64,000 nt of DNA, taken from positions 1 to 64,000 of the forward strand of contig CAUYUJ010020717.1 of the NCBI GenBank assembly GCA_963575745.1, written 5' to 3'. This DNA is from Prorocentrum cordatum. Lineage: Eukaryota; Sar; Dinophyceae; Prorocentrales; Prorocentraceae. Position 1 is the first letter of the stretch; every line of letters begins with the position of its first letter. A model generated the notes under the pieces. The model was given only the letters and a program-made list of their open reading frames with translations. It searched no databases and had not been told where the DNA came from. The translations under genes and the position numbers were made by a program. Shown here piece after piece: positions 21,209-32,725 of this stretch.

Positions 21209-21952
21209 GGCGGCAGGCGAATGTGCTGACCCAGCTCACGGGGGGGGGGGGGGCTTCGAAAGAATCCAGCCGTCGGAGGTCCACGTGCTCCTCATCGTCT
21301 CGACCTACCTCAGGAGACCCAGACCTCGAGGCGGTCGCGAAGAAATCGCGGGCCCGAAACCAAGACGTAAAGATGTCAACCTCATCCCGTTTTGGGTGCC
21401 AAGTGACCCCACCGTTCCTCGGTGCACGCCGGTCGGAAGAAGTAGGTAGGAACATGAGGGTGAAGGACCGCGGTTCAAGTAAGCTTTCCCTAGACAGCTT
21501 TTCTGAAAGGGTTCTAGGTACATGGTCCAAAGAACTAGTAGGTGCGCTGCCAAATGCGGGATCGGGCGGGCGACATTACCTCCCGTTGCCTCCCATGGCC
21601 TCATGTAGCTGCCCGTTGCCTCCCGTTGCCTCCCGTGGCCTCCCGTGGCCTTCTGTGGCCTCCCATGGCCTCCCATTGTATCCTGTGGCCTCTCATTGCC
21701 GTCCCTATGCATATCCCTATCCCTCTATGTTCCTATATCACTATCCCTATCTCCCTGTCCCTATGCTGTTGGCATGCTCCAAGAAACTGATAGGTGCGCT
21801 GCCGAATCTGGGATCGGGCGGGCGACATTGCCTCCCGCGGCCTACCGTTGCCTTTCGTTGCCTCTCGGTGTTCCCTGTGGCCTCCCGTGGCCTCCCGTTG
21901 CCTCCCATGGCATCCCATTGCCGTCCCCATCCCATTGCCGTCCCTATCCCCC

Positions 21953-24837
21953 AGGATGCAGCCACACATAAGTCGTATAAGCAGATTTCTGACAGGACTG
22001 CGCTGCTAAAGATCAAGACTGGTAAAACAACACTCGACTTATTTACGATCTACGCCCCGCACAATCGAAAGCCGCTGCAAGAACGGCTCGAGTTCGATAT
22101 CTCTTTGGACGCCGAATATAAGCGTTGCTCTGGGAACCAGGGGAAGCTTCTCGCTGGAGATTTCAACGCTGGACTGGGAATCCGGGGCCCTGGCGAAGAC
22201 CACATCATAGGGGAGCACAGCTGGGGAAATCAAGCACTACACGAAGTGGAAATACCGAACAGAGATATATTTCTGGAGTTCTGCAAAGGCGCCAGGCTTA
22301 TCGCAGCGAACACTTTCATGAACGCCCCCCTGGAGGAGAAAGTAACCTACATGCAAGCTAGTGCAATTCCAAACGGCATCATCACAGACAAGATGTACAA
22401 CATTCTAGATGTTGTGTTATGTGAGCCATGTGCTTTGGACTGCATTCAACACTTACGGAGCCGTAGATCAGAAGCGCTGGCGACGGATCACTACTTGGTA
22501 GCATGCCGCATGGAAGTGCCTGCCGCTGACCACCGACAAGCGCCGGCAAGCAAGCAGCGCGCCCATGCCCTACGAGACGATTCCTCCAAAAAGCTATATG
22601 GAGATGTTTTCGTTGAGCATGTTCAGCAACAAGATGCTCAAGCATATTCTATTGATAATAACTTGTGGGAGAAGGACATCGAGCAGCTGTAGCAGCAACA
22701 CCGGTGCTATCGGAGCCGCCACGAGAAGCAAAACGGCCATGGATCACCCAAACAACTTTGGAACAGATTGAGACAAGAAGTGAAGCCCGACTACGTGACG
22801 ACAAAACGACTGAGAGACAATTGTTTAGAGAAGTGCGTAAGTCTTCAAAGCAAGACAAAACGAAATTGGTTGATGAGCAAATCGCCAGCGGCAAATGAAC
22901 ATGCTGAAAAGATGTTGCCGGGCCAAGCCGCGCAAACAGGGGGAGCTGCGGAATCTGGCAGGGGAGCTTGTTGATAGCGAAACCAGGGCTGATTGTATGG
23001 CAGAGTACCTGGAACAAGTTCAATGGAAAGTCTGGGCCGCGGAATTGACGGATGACGAAGTATGGGGCCCTACTCTCCAAGTTATCGACACGCCTTTCTT
23101 GCAGGCTGAGGTCGAAGCCGCAGTCAAGAAACTAAAGTGGGGAAAATCAGCAGGACCAGATGACATACCAGCTGAATCTTGGAAGGCTGTTTCACGTATT
23201 CCTGGAGGGTTGTGCTGGCTTACGGATCTCTGCAACGCGTGTTGGGAAGAAAAGGGCATCCCTACAGAATGGCAGTTATCGGCAGTCACCTCAATAAACA
23301 AGAACAAAGGCACAGTGGACAAATGCGAAAATCATAAACCCATCAGCTTGCTGTGAGTAGCACACAAATTATTGGCAAGTCTGCTGCTCCAACGCCTTCA
23401 AGATACAAGAGCTGAAGAACGCCTCACTCCTCCGCAATTTGGGTTCCGGCGCGGGCGCGGTACCTCAGATGCTGTACACGCAGTCCGGCGACATATCGAA
23501 CCAGCTCACACACACGAATCAAATGGAGTGGCATTCCTTGCGCTGGGTTGGAAAAGGGCTTTCGACTCGATCAACCCGGAGGCCCTCCTAGACGCATTAC
23601 GGATATCTGGTGTCCCGCAAAGCTGTCTGACGATTATTGGTAGCATTTACCAGGCGAGGCAGTTCTACGTGACCGAGGGGGCGCACAAATCCCAGCAACG
23701 ACGCCAACTATCGGGAATCGCCCAGGGTTGCCTTCTCTCCCCGTTCTTATTTGTTATGCTGATGACAGTGGTCATGAAAGACGCCACCAGCAGATTGGAA
23801 CAGCATACCAAAGACGTATTTTCGGCGGGAGAGTTGTCCGTATTGCTAAATGCAGACGACACGCTATTATTGGTGGGCCGTTGCCAACACAGACTGCAAC
23901 AACTGCTGGGAGAAATCGCGGCTGCAGGCGCCAGGGTTGGTATGGAGCTGCACTGGGACAAGTTCCAGCTGATGCAAATTAATTGCGACATGCACTTACG
24001 ACCCCCAGATGGAAAAGACATCGCTCCCAAAAGTGGCATGGTTTATTTGGGCGCCACTCTGAACAGCAACGGTCAATGGCATCGGAACTAAACAAAAAGC
24101 TTGGGGCGGCTCGGGGGGAATGTTGCAGATATTCTCGTGCATGGAAGCACACGTCAATTACTACAAACAGGAAGATGCAGATTTTTCAGGCTCTGATAAC
24201 CACCAAGATCATGTGTTCCTTCAACTTTGCCTGGCTAAACAGATCTGAAAGACGAGGAATGGATGCGTTCCAAGCCCAGTGCCTCAGGAAGATCATGAAC
24301 ATACCTCATTCATATTGGTCGCATGTGTCAAACCAGACGGCTTTGGAAAAAACACATCAAATACCTTACAGCTCGCAGCTGCTACGACATCAACTTCTTT
24401 TGTGTGGTAAAATGGGGATAACTTGCGACGAAGACGTATTTAGAAAAATCACATTCGTGCCAGGCTCGGTCCAATCAACTACTACCGCATTGCGCAGGAA
24501 ACCTGGGAGACCAGGGAACGAATGGGCGAAGTGCTTGCATGATCGAATTGTGACCGACTTCAGCACGGAAGGGGAATTATTGGAGTGCCTGCGCAATGCT
24601 ACAACATGGAGAGATTACTCGTTGAACTTTCCAGGCCAGTGACAGCTTGCGCGAGCCGCCCTGTTTGAGCAAGCCCCCTGCCCGCCCTTCCCCGCCTCTC
24701 CTCTTCTCCACCCGCACATGATGCAGCTGAACAATCGGTGGGCGCGGCGCTGCTCCAGCAGAGCGGAGAGTACAGGCCTGCATCGTCTCGTTTCGCCCAC
24801 GCACTCCAGCGTATGGCTTGACCGACTGACTGACGGA
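21953..24837 (+). mobile_element. 5'-truncated, decayed non-LTR retrotransposon (LINE)
   Basis: About 2.9 kb with no similarity to the array, inserted in unit 7. It holds the second part of an APE-type endonuclease, a reverse transcriptase and a C-terminal region. The 5' part of the endonuclease is absent, as usual for incomplete LINE integration. No poly-A tail or convincing target duplication is visible at the 3' end, so the exact right border is uncertain. It lies opposite in strand to the CSD genes. Confidence 0.85.
21958..24642 (+). pseudogene. LINE endonuclease/reverse transcriptase pseudogene
   Basis: The coding sequence runs through three reading frames. 21,958-22,692 holds endonuclease motifs YAPHN, GDFNAG, LDVVL and TDHYLV; it ends in a stop and the frame shifts near 22,690 and again near 22,890. 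22,895-23,356 holds the start of the RT (KWGKSAGPDDIPAESWK, then HKPISLL) and hits an in-frame TGA at 23,354-23,356. 23,372-24,091 holds the RT core: motif A is LGWKRAFDSI, where the first catalytic Asp is Gly; IAQGCLLSPFLF follows; motif C is NADD in place of YADD or FADD. A further frameshift near 24,070 leads to the C-terminal part (MDAFQAQCLRKI, ending 24,642). This copy cannot be active. The clade within LINEs was not assigned. Confidence 0.88.
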
Positions 24838-25043
24838 TACCTATTCCTCCATCACTGTCCCTCGAACCTTCTCCCTCTCCCTTGTATCACTATCCCTATC
24901 CCTCTTCTCCCCATCCCCATCCCCATCTCGATCCCGATCTCTAGATCCTTTCAGCACTGAGTTACTATTCCCGTAACCCTACACCACTGGTCCGTATAGA
25001 GACAAACCCCCTCCCCCACCCGACTGGCGACAAACCCAGGCCA

Positions 25044-25094
25044 ATGCCAACACACACACACACACACACAAACACGCACACACACACACACACA
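25044..25094. repeat. CA dinucleotide run
   Basis: Interrupted (CA)n in the remaining part of unit 7, longer than the CA runs at the corresponding place in other units. Confidence 0.85.
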
Positions 25095-26297
25095 ACCATC
25101 CCTGTAAAGCACATGGCAAGCTGCACGTTTCGCCACAATCTAGATCATGCGCGAACCTTCCGCGATCACGTAAGCACAGGACAAATTGCACTTGTCACCA
25201 CAATCTGGATCATGCGCGAACGCCCCGCGATCACGCTGCATCGGTTTGTCGTAGGGACGGGAGGGGGGCTGGCGTATTGCCTGCTGTGTGCGATGCCAAC
25301 ACCCCCAGCCATCCCCCAAAACAATACACGTTGCACCAACATCTGGATCATGCGCGGACGCCACGCGATTACTCCTGTTTTTTGACAGGGTCCGATTACT
25401 GTTGGTTTTTGGCAAGGTCGGCGGGAGAGGGGGAGAGACGGCATGTTGCCTGCTGCGCGCAGGCCCACCATCAGTTTCAACAAAAAGTACAGAAAGTGCA
25501 CTTTGCAAGGGAAGGCGAGCGGCTGGGCGGCGTAGTGCCTGCTATGCGCAGGCCCACCATCCCTGTCAAAAACAATTGCACATTGATTGCGGCCGCACAG
25601 CCACACACACACACACCATGCTGGCACACCATACTGCAGCTCGGGTGCGACTTCTGTGTTGGAAAGGCGGGAGTGAGTAAGACGGCTTGCGGGCGGGGAG
25701 CGTGCCTTGTTCCTTTCCCTACCCCTATCTCTATCGCTATCCCGATCCCCACACCGTGGCCTTGCATCGTGGCCCTCATCGTGTCCCCCCATCGTGGCCC
25801 TCATCTTAGCTGTGCAAAGCTGTTTAAGCTTGTCTGCCGCAAGGGCGCAAAGGATATCATGCTATCGCCCAGCCCCCAGAAAAGGAGGGAAAAAGAACAG
25901 CCGTTCGATTTTGGAGGCAGGAAGGCTCTTGAAGTAGATGATTCGACCTGCCATGCCCAGAGCACCTATACTTTCACCGACCGACGAGTAATGGAGAGGG
26001 GCTCGGAGGAGTGGAAGGGTTCGCCCCTGGGCTGCAAAGTCTACTTGGGGCGCCAGTGACCTCATTTGTAGACAATCCAGTCTCCGAGGGATCGAGGCGT
26101 GGGCCAGGCCCGCCCACTGAACACATTAGTTGTTTTACCAACTCCTCACACAGGGTGGAAGACTATTGTGCAGCCAGGCGCGGCTGCCTGCGCGCGCCTG
26201 GCAAGGCGGCAAGGCCAATGAATTACAATACAGTCCCGGACTGTACTGTTCGAGGCCAGCACGCGCGCGGGTCGCCCGCGCGCACGCGGCTGGCTGC

Positions 26298-26594
26298 TCA
26301 CCAGCCCTTGCCGTACGGCGCGTAGCCGCCCTTGCCGCCCTTGTCCTTGCCCTTCCCCTTCCCCTTGCCGCCGCCGCCGCCGCATCCGCCGCCGGAGTTC
26401 ACGTTCACGGCCTTGTACTTGCCCTTGCGGTCGTCGTACTCCGCGTCGTAGGACACGGAGTCGCCCTGCTGGCAGTCGTTCAGCGCGGGGTTCTCCTTCA
26501 CGTGCGCGAACACGTCCTCGCTGCCGTCGTCGGGGGTGATGAAGCCGAAGCCCTTCTCTTCGAAGAAGTTCTTGAGGGTGCCGCGGCTCGACAT
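26298..26594 (-). CDS. Cold-shock-domain protein, array copy 8
   Basis: 98 residues, the longest intact copy: the linker after NVNSG is GGGCGGGGG, with a Cys inside the glycine run (GCC became GCA on the plus strand near 26,382). CSD and tail are otherwise unchanged. Its 5' flank is of the copy 4 type, including the same CTTCGAAAGAATGCAGCC variant. Confidence 0.92.
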   Translation of the reverse strand: MSSRGTLKNFFEEKGFGFITPDDGSEDVFAHVKENPALNDCQQGDSVSYDAEYDDRKGKYKAVNVNSGGGCGGGGGKGKGKGKDKGGKGGYAPYGKGW

Positions 26595-26621
26595 GGCTCC
26601 AGCGAGTGCCTGGGCGAAGGG

Positions 26622-26658
26622 CTTGAGACCAAAAATGCTTGAGCCAAAATGGCTGCCG
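26622..26658 (-). other. Double spliced-leader relic, copy 8
   Basis: Distal relic perfect over 17 nt; proximal relic CATTTTTGGTCTCAAG. Confidence 0.85.
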
Positions 26659-27508
26659 GGCGGCAGGTGAATGTGCTGACCCAGCTCACGGGGGGAGGCC
26701 TTCGAAAGAATGCAGCCGTCGGAGGTCCACATGCTCCTCATCGTCTCGACCTACCTCAGGAGACCCAGAGCTCGAGGCGGTCGCGAAGAAATCGCGGGCC
26801 CGAAACCAAGACGTAAAGATGTCAACCTCATCCCGTTTTGGGTGCCAAGTGACCCCACCGTTCCTCCTGAATCCGTGAGACTGGCATCAATAGGCGTCTG
26901 GCGCTGCGGGTGCCCGCTGGCGTTCAGGACCCCACAGGTCAGACGGAAACTTCGCAAACGAGTGCACGTCGGTCGGAAGAAGTAGGTAGAAACATGAGGA
27001 TGAAGGACCGCGTTTCAAGTAAGCTTTCCCTAGACAGCTTGTCTGCAAGGGTTCTATGTTAAATGGTCCAAGGAACTAGTAGGTGCACTGCCAAATGCGG
27101 GATCGGGCGGACGGCATCACCTCCCGTTGCCTCCCGTGGCCTCATGTAGCTGCCCGTTGCCTCCCGTTGCCTCCCGTGGCCTCCCGTGGCCTTCTGTGGC
27201 CTCCCATGGCCTCCCATTGCATCCTGTGGCCTCTCACTGCCGTCCCTGTGCATGTCCCTATCCCTCTATGTCCCTATATCCCTATCCCTATCTCCCTGTC
27301 CCTATGCTGTTGGCATGCTCCAAGAAACTGATAGGTGCGCTGCCGAATCTGGGATCGGGCGGGCGGCACTGCCTCCCGCGGCCTCCCGGTGCCTCTCGTT
27401 GCCCCCCATGTGGCCTCCCGTGGCCTCCCATGGCATCCCATTGTCGTCCCTATCCCTGTTCCTCCATCCCTGTCCCTCGAACCTTATCCCTTGTATCACT
27501 ATCCCTAT

Positions 27509-27911
27509 CATCCCGCCCATCCCAATCCTCCCTCTCTCTCCACCAGTCCCTATCCCCCCATCCCCCCCCCGAATCCGCCATCCTTCCCCCCTCCCCTCCA
27601 CCTATCCCCTCCATCTCCCCCTCATCATCCATCCTCACCCCTCCCTCCCCCTATCCCCCACCACCCTCTCCCCTCCCCCCCGTATCCCCCCTCCATCCAC
27701 CCCGATCCCCTCTCCTCCCCCCCATCTCCCATCCTCTCCCCCTCCCCCCCCCCCAACCCTCCTCCCATCCCCTCCTCGCTCCTTCCTCCTCTCCTCCCTC
27801 CCTCATCCCTCCATCCCCTCCCCCCCCCTTCCCTCTCCCCCCCTCCCCCCATCCCATCCTCCCTCCCCCCCCACCCCCCTCCCCCTATCCCCTCCATCCG
27901 TCACTTTCTAG
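27509..27911. repeat. C-rich low-complexity insertion
   Basis: Mostly CCCCTCC and CCCATCC words, almost purely pyrimidine on the plus strand. It interrupts CACTATCCCTATC of the unit and is absent from units 2 and 4-7. Confidence 0.8.
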
Positions 27912-30236
27912 CCTCCCCATCCCCATTCCCATGTCGATCCCGATCTCTAGATCCTTTCAACACTAAATTGCGATCCCCGTAACCCTAAATCACTGTTCCT
28001 TATGGGCACACACACACCCTCCCCCACCCGACTGGCGACAAGCCCGGGCCAATGCCAACACCCCCCCCCTCCCAACCATCCCTGTAAAGCACAGTACAAG
28101 CTGCACTTTTCACCACAATCTGGGTCACGCGCGAACGCCCCGCGATCACGTAAGCACATGACACGTTGCATGTTTCACCACAATCTGGATCATGCGCGAA
28201 CGCCCCGCGATCACACTGCATCGGTTTTTGGTAGGGACGGGGGGGGCTGGCGTATTGCAAGCTGTGTGCGATGCCAGCACCCCCCACCATCACTTCCAAA
28301 AAAAAAAATACACGTTGCACCAGCATCTGGATCATACGCGGACGCCACGCGATTATTCTTGGCATTTGACAGGGACGGCGGGTGGAACGGCATGTTGCCT
28401 GCTGCGCGCAGGCCCACCATTAGTTTCAACAGAAAGTGCAGTAAGTGCACTTTGCAAGGGAAGGCGAGCGGCTGGGCGGCATAGTGCCTGCTGCGCGCAG
28501 GCCCACCATCCCTGTCAGAAACAATTGCACAGTGGTTGCGGCCGCACAGCCACACACACACACACACACCATGCTGGCACACCATTCTGTCAAACACAAT
28601 TCCACAACACCCAACACTGACAAACCCGCCGTCACTTTGCATTGGCTTTTGACAAGGAGGGTGGAAGGTCGGCATATTGCCCAAAGTGGCGCACCCGGTG
28701 TGCGTGGCGCATCTGGCATGTGCGGAGCACCTCGCGGGCTTCGCTCACCTGGCTGGAGTCTGCATTGGTTCCCGATGGTTGTCGATGGCGGCCCCTGCCT
28801 ATGCTCAGGTCCCGGTGTTGCGTATGAAGTGGGAGGACGGTGTAGAGAGAGCGAGACAGCCTGCAGCGTTCTTGCTGGGAACTAGATCACTGCTCATTAT
28901 TACGATTAGTATGCACCCTCTCCCCCTCCCGACTGGCGACAAACCCGAAACAAATGCGACCCCCCGTCACCCATTACCAAAAAACCATGGAAAGTGCACT
29001 CTGCGTCCAAAGCTTGGGCAATGCTCGAGGAGCCCGCGAGCACGTTGTATTGTTTTTGTTGACGGGGACGGCGGGGGTGCCAGCATATGGCCTGCTGTGC
29101 GCAGGGCCACCACCCCCGTCAACAAAAATACAAAGCGCATTTCGCGGCTCAATCTGGATCATGCGCGGGCACCTGGCGATCACTTTGCAGTGTTTTTTGG
29201 CCGCGACCGCGGTGGTGCTGGCAGATTGCCTGCTGTGCAGGCCCACCAGACACCATGATGGCCACCCCGCCGCGATTGCGCAATGGTGATCGACAACGAT
29301 GGTGGGAGCCGACATGTTTCCGACGTGTGTTGTCACGTGCGCAGGCGCACCTGGCACACTCTGCGCGTGCCCCGAACGTGGCGCACCTGGCCCAGCTGGA
29401 GCACGCGGCACACATGGCGCACGTGGAGCACGTGACACATCTGGCGCACCATGCGTGCCTGGCACGCTTGGGCCCCAGGGGTGCCTGGCACACCTGGCGC
29501 GCCTCGTGGCGCACCTCGCCCCAGCGTCACGCACATGGGGTCACGCCATCCAAAGACGAGCGCTGAACATACTGCAGCTCGGGTGCTACTTCTGGCTTGG
29601 AAGGGCGGGGGTGAGCAAGACGGCTTGCGGGCGGGGAGCGTGCCTTGCTCCTTTCCCTACTCCTATCTCTATCGCTATCCCGATCCCCACACCGTGGCCA
29701 TGCATCGTGGCCCCCTATCGTGACCCCTCATCGTGGCCCTCACCTTAGCTGCGCAAGGCTGCTTAAGCTCGTCTACCGCAAGGGCGCAAAGGATATCATG
29801 CTATCGCTCAGCCCCCAGAAAAGGAAGGAAAAGGACAGCCGTTCGATGTGGATCTAGGAAGGCTCTTGAAGTAGATGATTCGACCTGCCATGCCAGGAGC
29901 ACCTATATTTTCACCGACCGACGAGTAATGGAGAGGGGCTCGGAGGAGAGGAAGGGTTCGCCCCTGGGCTGCAAAGTCTACTTGGGGCGCCAGTGACCTC
30001 ATTTGTCGACAATCCAGTCTCCGAGGGATCGAGGCGTGGGCCAGGCCCGCCCACTGAACACCGTAGTTTTTGTTCACCAACTCCGCACACAGGGTGGAAG
30101 ACTATTGTGCGGCCAGGCGCGGCTGCCTGCGAGCGCCTGGCAAGGCGGCAAGGCCAATGAATTACAGCACAGTCCCAGACTGTACCGTTCGAGGGCATCA
30201 CGCGCGCGAGTCGCCCGCGCGCACGCGGCTGGCCGC

Positions 30237-30553
30237 TCACCAGCCCTTGCCGTACGGCGCGTAGCCGCCCTTGCCGCCCTTGTCCTTGCCCTTCCCCTTC
30301 CCCTTGCCGGGGGGGGGGGGGGGGGGGGGGGGGGACCGCCGCCTCCGCCGCCGGAGTTCAGGTTCACGGCCTTGTACTTGCCCTTGCGGTCGTCGTACTC
30401 CGCGTCGTAGGACACGGAGTCGCCCTGCTGGCAGTCGTTCAGCGCGGGGTTCTCCTTCACGTGTGCGAACACGTCCTCGCTGCCGTCGTCGGGGGTGATG
30501 AAGCCGAAGCCCTTCTCCTCGAAGAAGTTCTTGAGGGTGCCGCGGCTCGACAT
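30237..30553 (-). pseudogene. Cold-shock-domain protein, array copy 9, frameshifted by G26
   Basis: The first 67 codons or so are intact (CSD with RNP1 and RNP2, then NLNSG). On the plus strand the linker is broken by 26 consecutive G at 30,309-30,334 where other copies have GCC triplets. The span from ATG to the usual stop is 317 nt, not a multiple of three, so the tail is read as Pro/Arg-rich and the frame runs past the normal stop. Either this copy is newly broken, or the homopolymer is a sequencing or assembly fault within an otherwise good gene. The CSD alone might still fold. Confidence 0.75.
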
Positions 30554-30580
30554 GGCTCCAGCGAGTGCCTGGGCGAAGGG

Positions 30581-30617
30581 CTTGAGACCAAAAATGCTTG
30601 AGCCAAAATGGCTGCCA
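30581..30617 (-). other. Double spliced-leader relic, copy 9
   Basis: Distal relic perfect over 17 nt. Just beyond it the sequence reads GCCAGGCCGGCAGG and CCCAGAACAC, the variant also seen (with one base less) in copy 2. The array flank ends soon after this point. Confidence 0.83.
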
Positions 30618-30659
30618 GGCCGGCAGGTGAATGTGCTGACCCAGAACACAGGGGGGGAG

Positions 30660-31380
30660 GCGTGTCTCTCTGGGGTCCGAGACACCGGCTGCCTTGGCCC
30701 CCCGCCCCCACGCACCTTACAATTTCTGGGAATCCGGGGGGGGGGAACCACATTGGGTCCCAGAATCCCCTTGAAGACATCTTCGCCAGCGTGGGCCCCG
30801 AATTGCGTTTTTACTGCACTCCCGAAACGCACTCGATGTGGTGCCATCTACGCGGTGCGACCCACGTGGTGCCAACTACGAGGTGGAAGCTAAACCAGGA
30901 ATAACTGATAGACCACCCGACGGGTGACAACTAGCATCTTTGACTTGCATTGGCGAGTAGATACAGGTTCCATCTACCTGTCGATCTGTCCGTCTGTCCA
31001 GAGGTCGATCGACCGTTGTACAGCTGCATGGACATACATACAAGACTCTCCCCATACATATCCATAGACATACGCTGGCCAAAACTGATTGCACACGTGT
31101 ATACGCATGTAGGTACGACGCATCTAGATACACATTGTTTGGTTGAATGGTTACCCCCCCAAGGACCATCCACTTTTCCCCACTCATGGATGTTCCATAG
31201 TCTCCGCATTGTACAAGCGATGAACTCGATGAACTCTCACCGCGATGTACGCTTGAATGGTTTGCGTTGGCGGCCGTTGGAGGCTCTAAATCGAACGCAG
31301 CAGCGGAGCGGATATCTTTGTAGTGTTGATTGTTGCTGCCCGAGAGCACGACTTACGAAAAGCATGGCAGTTCTCCGTCG
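30660..31380. other. No gene recognised
   Basis: Unique-looking sequence after the array. Two overlapping opposite-strand frames of about 155 codons (30,950-31,414 plus; 30,876-31,349 minus) show no recognisable domain, and neither is preferred. Confidence 0.4.
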
Positions 31381-31625
31381 CCGAACCCTCGCTGATGCGG
31401 CAGAGGGAAAGTGATGTACAATACCAGGTTGCCTATGTTTCCAATTCTCTGGAGCCGAACCATCGTTGATGCGGCATAAGGGACATGCTGTAGACTCTGA
31501 TTTCCAATGTTTCCGATTCTCTGGAGCGAGACCCTCGTCGATACGGCAGAGTGGAAAAGCTGTAAGATCCGATGCTTCCCATATGTCCCATCCTTTGGCG
31601 CCGAACCGCCTGCAGCATCGACGAG
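31381..31625. repeat. Tandem repeat of about 74 bp, about 3.5 copies
   Basis: CCGAACCCTCGCTGATGCGG at 31,381, diverged forms at 31,455 and about 31,527, and a partial copy at 31,601. The words TTCCAATGTTTCCGATTCTC and CTGGAGC also recur in step. Confidence 0.75.
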
Positions 31626-31699
31626 GCTTCGGCGCCAGGGGATTGGAGGTGGTCTAGGGAGGCTCCTCTTCCGACCCCCTTCTTCCCCTTCGGGGAGGG

Positions 31700-32150
31700 G
31701 TTGAGAACTGTTCTTTATTAATATACACCCCCTCCCCCACCAGGCCGGCGGCCAACCTGGAACCATGCCGAATCCATGCGGGCCCGCCCCCCACCACCCC
31801 TGCGAACAAAAACAATACAAATCACACGCTGCCTCCACATGTGGAGCATGCGCGGACAACCCGATGCGGCCCCCCCCACACTCCTTGTCAAAAAACAATG
31901 CGAAGCACACTTTGGGGCAAAGTCTTGAATCGTGTTCGTGAGGCCCGCGAGCACTTTGTATTGTTTTGACAGGGGCGGCGGGGGTGTCAGCATAGTCCCT
32001 GCTGTGCGCAGGGCTACCATCCCTGACGAAAAAGACGATACACCATGCACCTCGCAGCTAAATCTGGACCATGCGCGGCCATCCCGCGATTACTGTCAAG
32101 TGGTTTTTACAGGGACGGCGGGGGTGCTGGCGTATGGCCTCCAGGGCGCC
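31700..32150. repeat. Hairpin repeats of about 140 bp outside the array
   Basis: At least two monomers of the family found in the CSD spacers, here without CSD genes. The monomer near 31,955-32,037 has left arm TTTTGACAGGGG, inner stem CCCTGC-TGTGC-GCAGGG and right arm ATCCCTGACG; the core CTGGACCATGCGCGGCC follows. The inner stem differs from array copies on both sides and still pairs. Confidence 0.65.
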
Positions 32151-32479
32151 TGATGCTGTTATACTGAACTGCTTGCACCACTGGAGTGTTCGGTGTGACT
32201 TCGACATGTGCGCGCATGTGGACGCTGTTAGTGCTGTCTCGTGGGATGTGGCATTTTGACACAAACCCGTGCACGTGCATAGTACGATAGGGACGAAGGG
32301 GAGGATACCGTTCGCCCTCCTGGCACGGTCTTGAATTCATATGGACAAGGAGCGGCGAGGCAGAACCATATGTCATGAGCAATGTCCCAGGGGGGGGAGC
32401 GACAAGTATGGTCTTGGGGGGCATAGATCTTCCTTTGTTTGAAAAGGAAGTTGATTCCTTATGAAGAACCCGAAGTCGC

Positions 32480-32725
32480 CAACTCCACTGCTCGCAACAA
32501 CGATGATGAGTAATAATAGCGATGCCGCTGGCGACGATGACGATGACGACGGCAAGGCCAACGACGGCGCCGATACTGGTGACGACGGTGACGACGATGA
32601 TGTCCATGTCTCGGAGATGAAAGCGATTGTGCTCATGTCTCGGAGATGAAAGCGATTGTGCTTATGGTAGCGGCAGTGGCGGCGATTGACGATGACGATG
32701 ACGGCGGTGATGCGATGGCGCTGAT
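32480..32725. repeat. GAT/GAC-rich stretch with a 29-bp direct repeat
   Basis: GATGACGATGAC-type triplets. Inside, CATGTCTCGGAGATGAAAGC starts at 32,605 and again at 32,634. Frames across it are repeat translations. Confidence 0.7.

Larger units (their letters stand above)
20854..26297 (-). repeat. CSD array unit 7 (5,444 bp; LINE insertion plus deletion)
   Basis: The unit sequence is normal to about 21,950, then stops inside the second minisatellite and resumes near 24,840 at TATTCCTCCATCACTGTCCC. A second change lies at about 25,628: sequence normally between the CACCATTCTGTC block and the CATACTGCAGCTCGGG block (about 950 bp) is missing, with CAT shared at the joint. Confidence 0.85.
26298..30236 (-). 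repeat. CSD array unit 8 (3,939 bp, with C-rich insertion)
   Basis: Standard layout enlarged by about 400 bp of C/T-rich low-complexity DNA at about 27,509-27,911, placed inside the TATCCC region. Removing it gives about the standard length. Hairpin repeat at 29,053-29,128. Confidence 0.88.

Noticed and set aside
21199-21957. Extension of the LINE frame upstream into the CSD flank
   Set aside because: The first part of that open frame is array spacer; homology to the endonuclease begins only near 21,958.
30074-30236. C-terminal extension of the copy 9 protein
   Set aside because: It is out-of-frame reading after the G26 run, not a real domain.
30876-31414. Two opposite frames of about 155 codons
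   Set aside because: No domain or repeat support for either, and they overlap each other.
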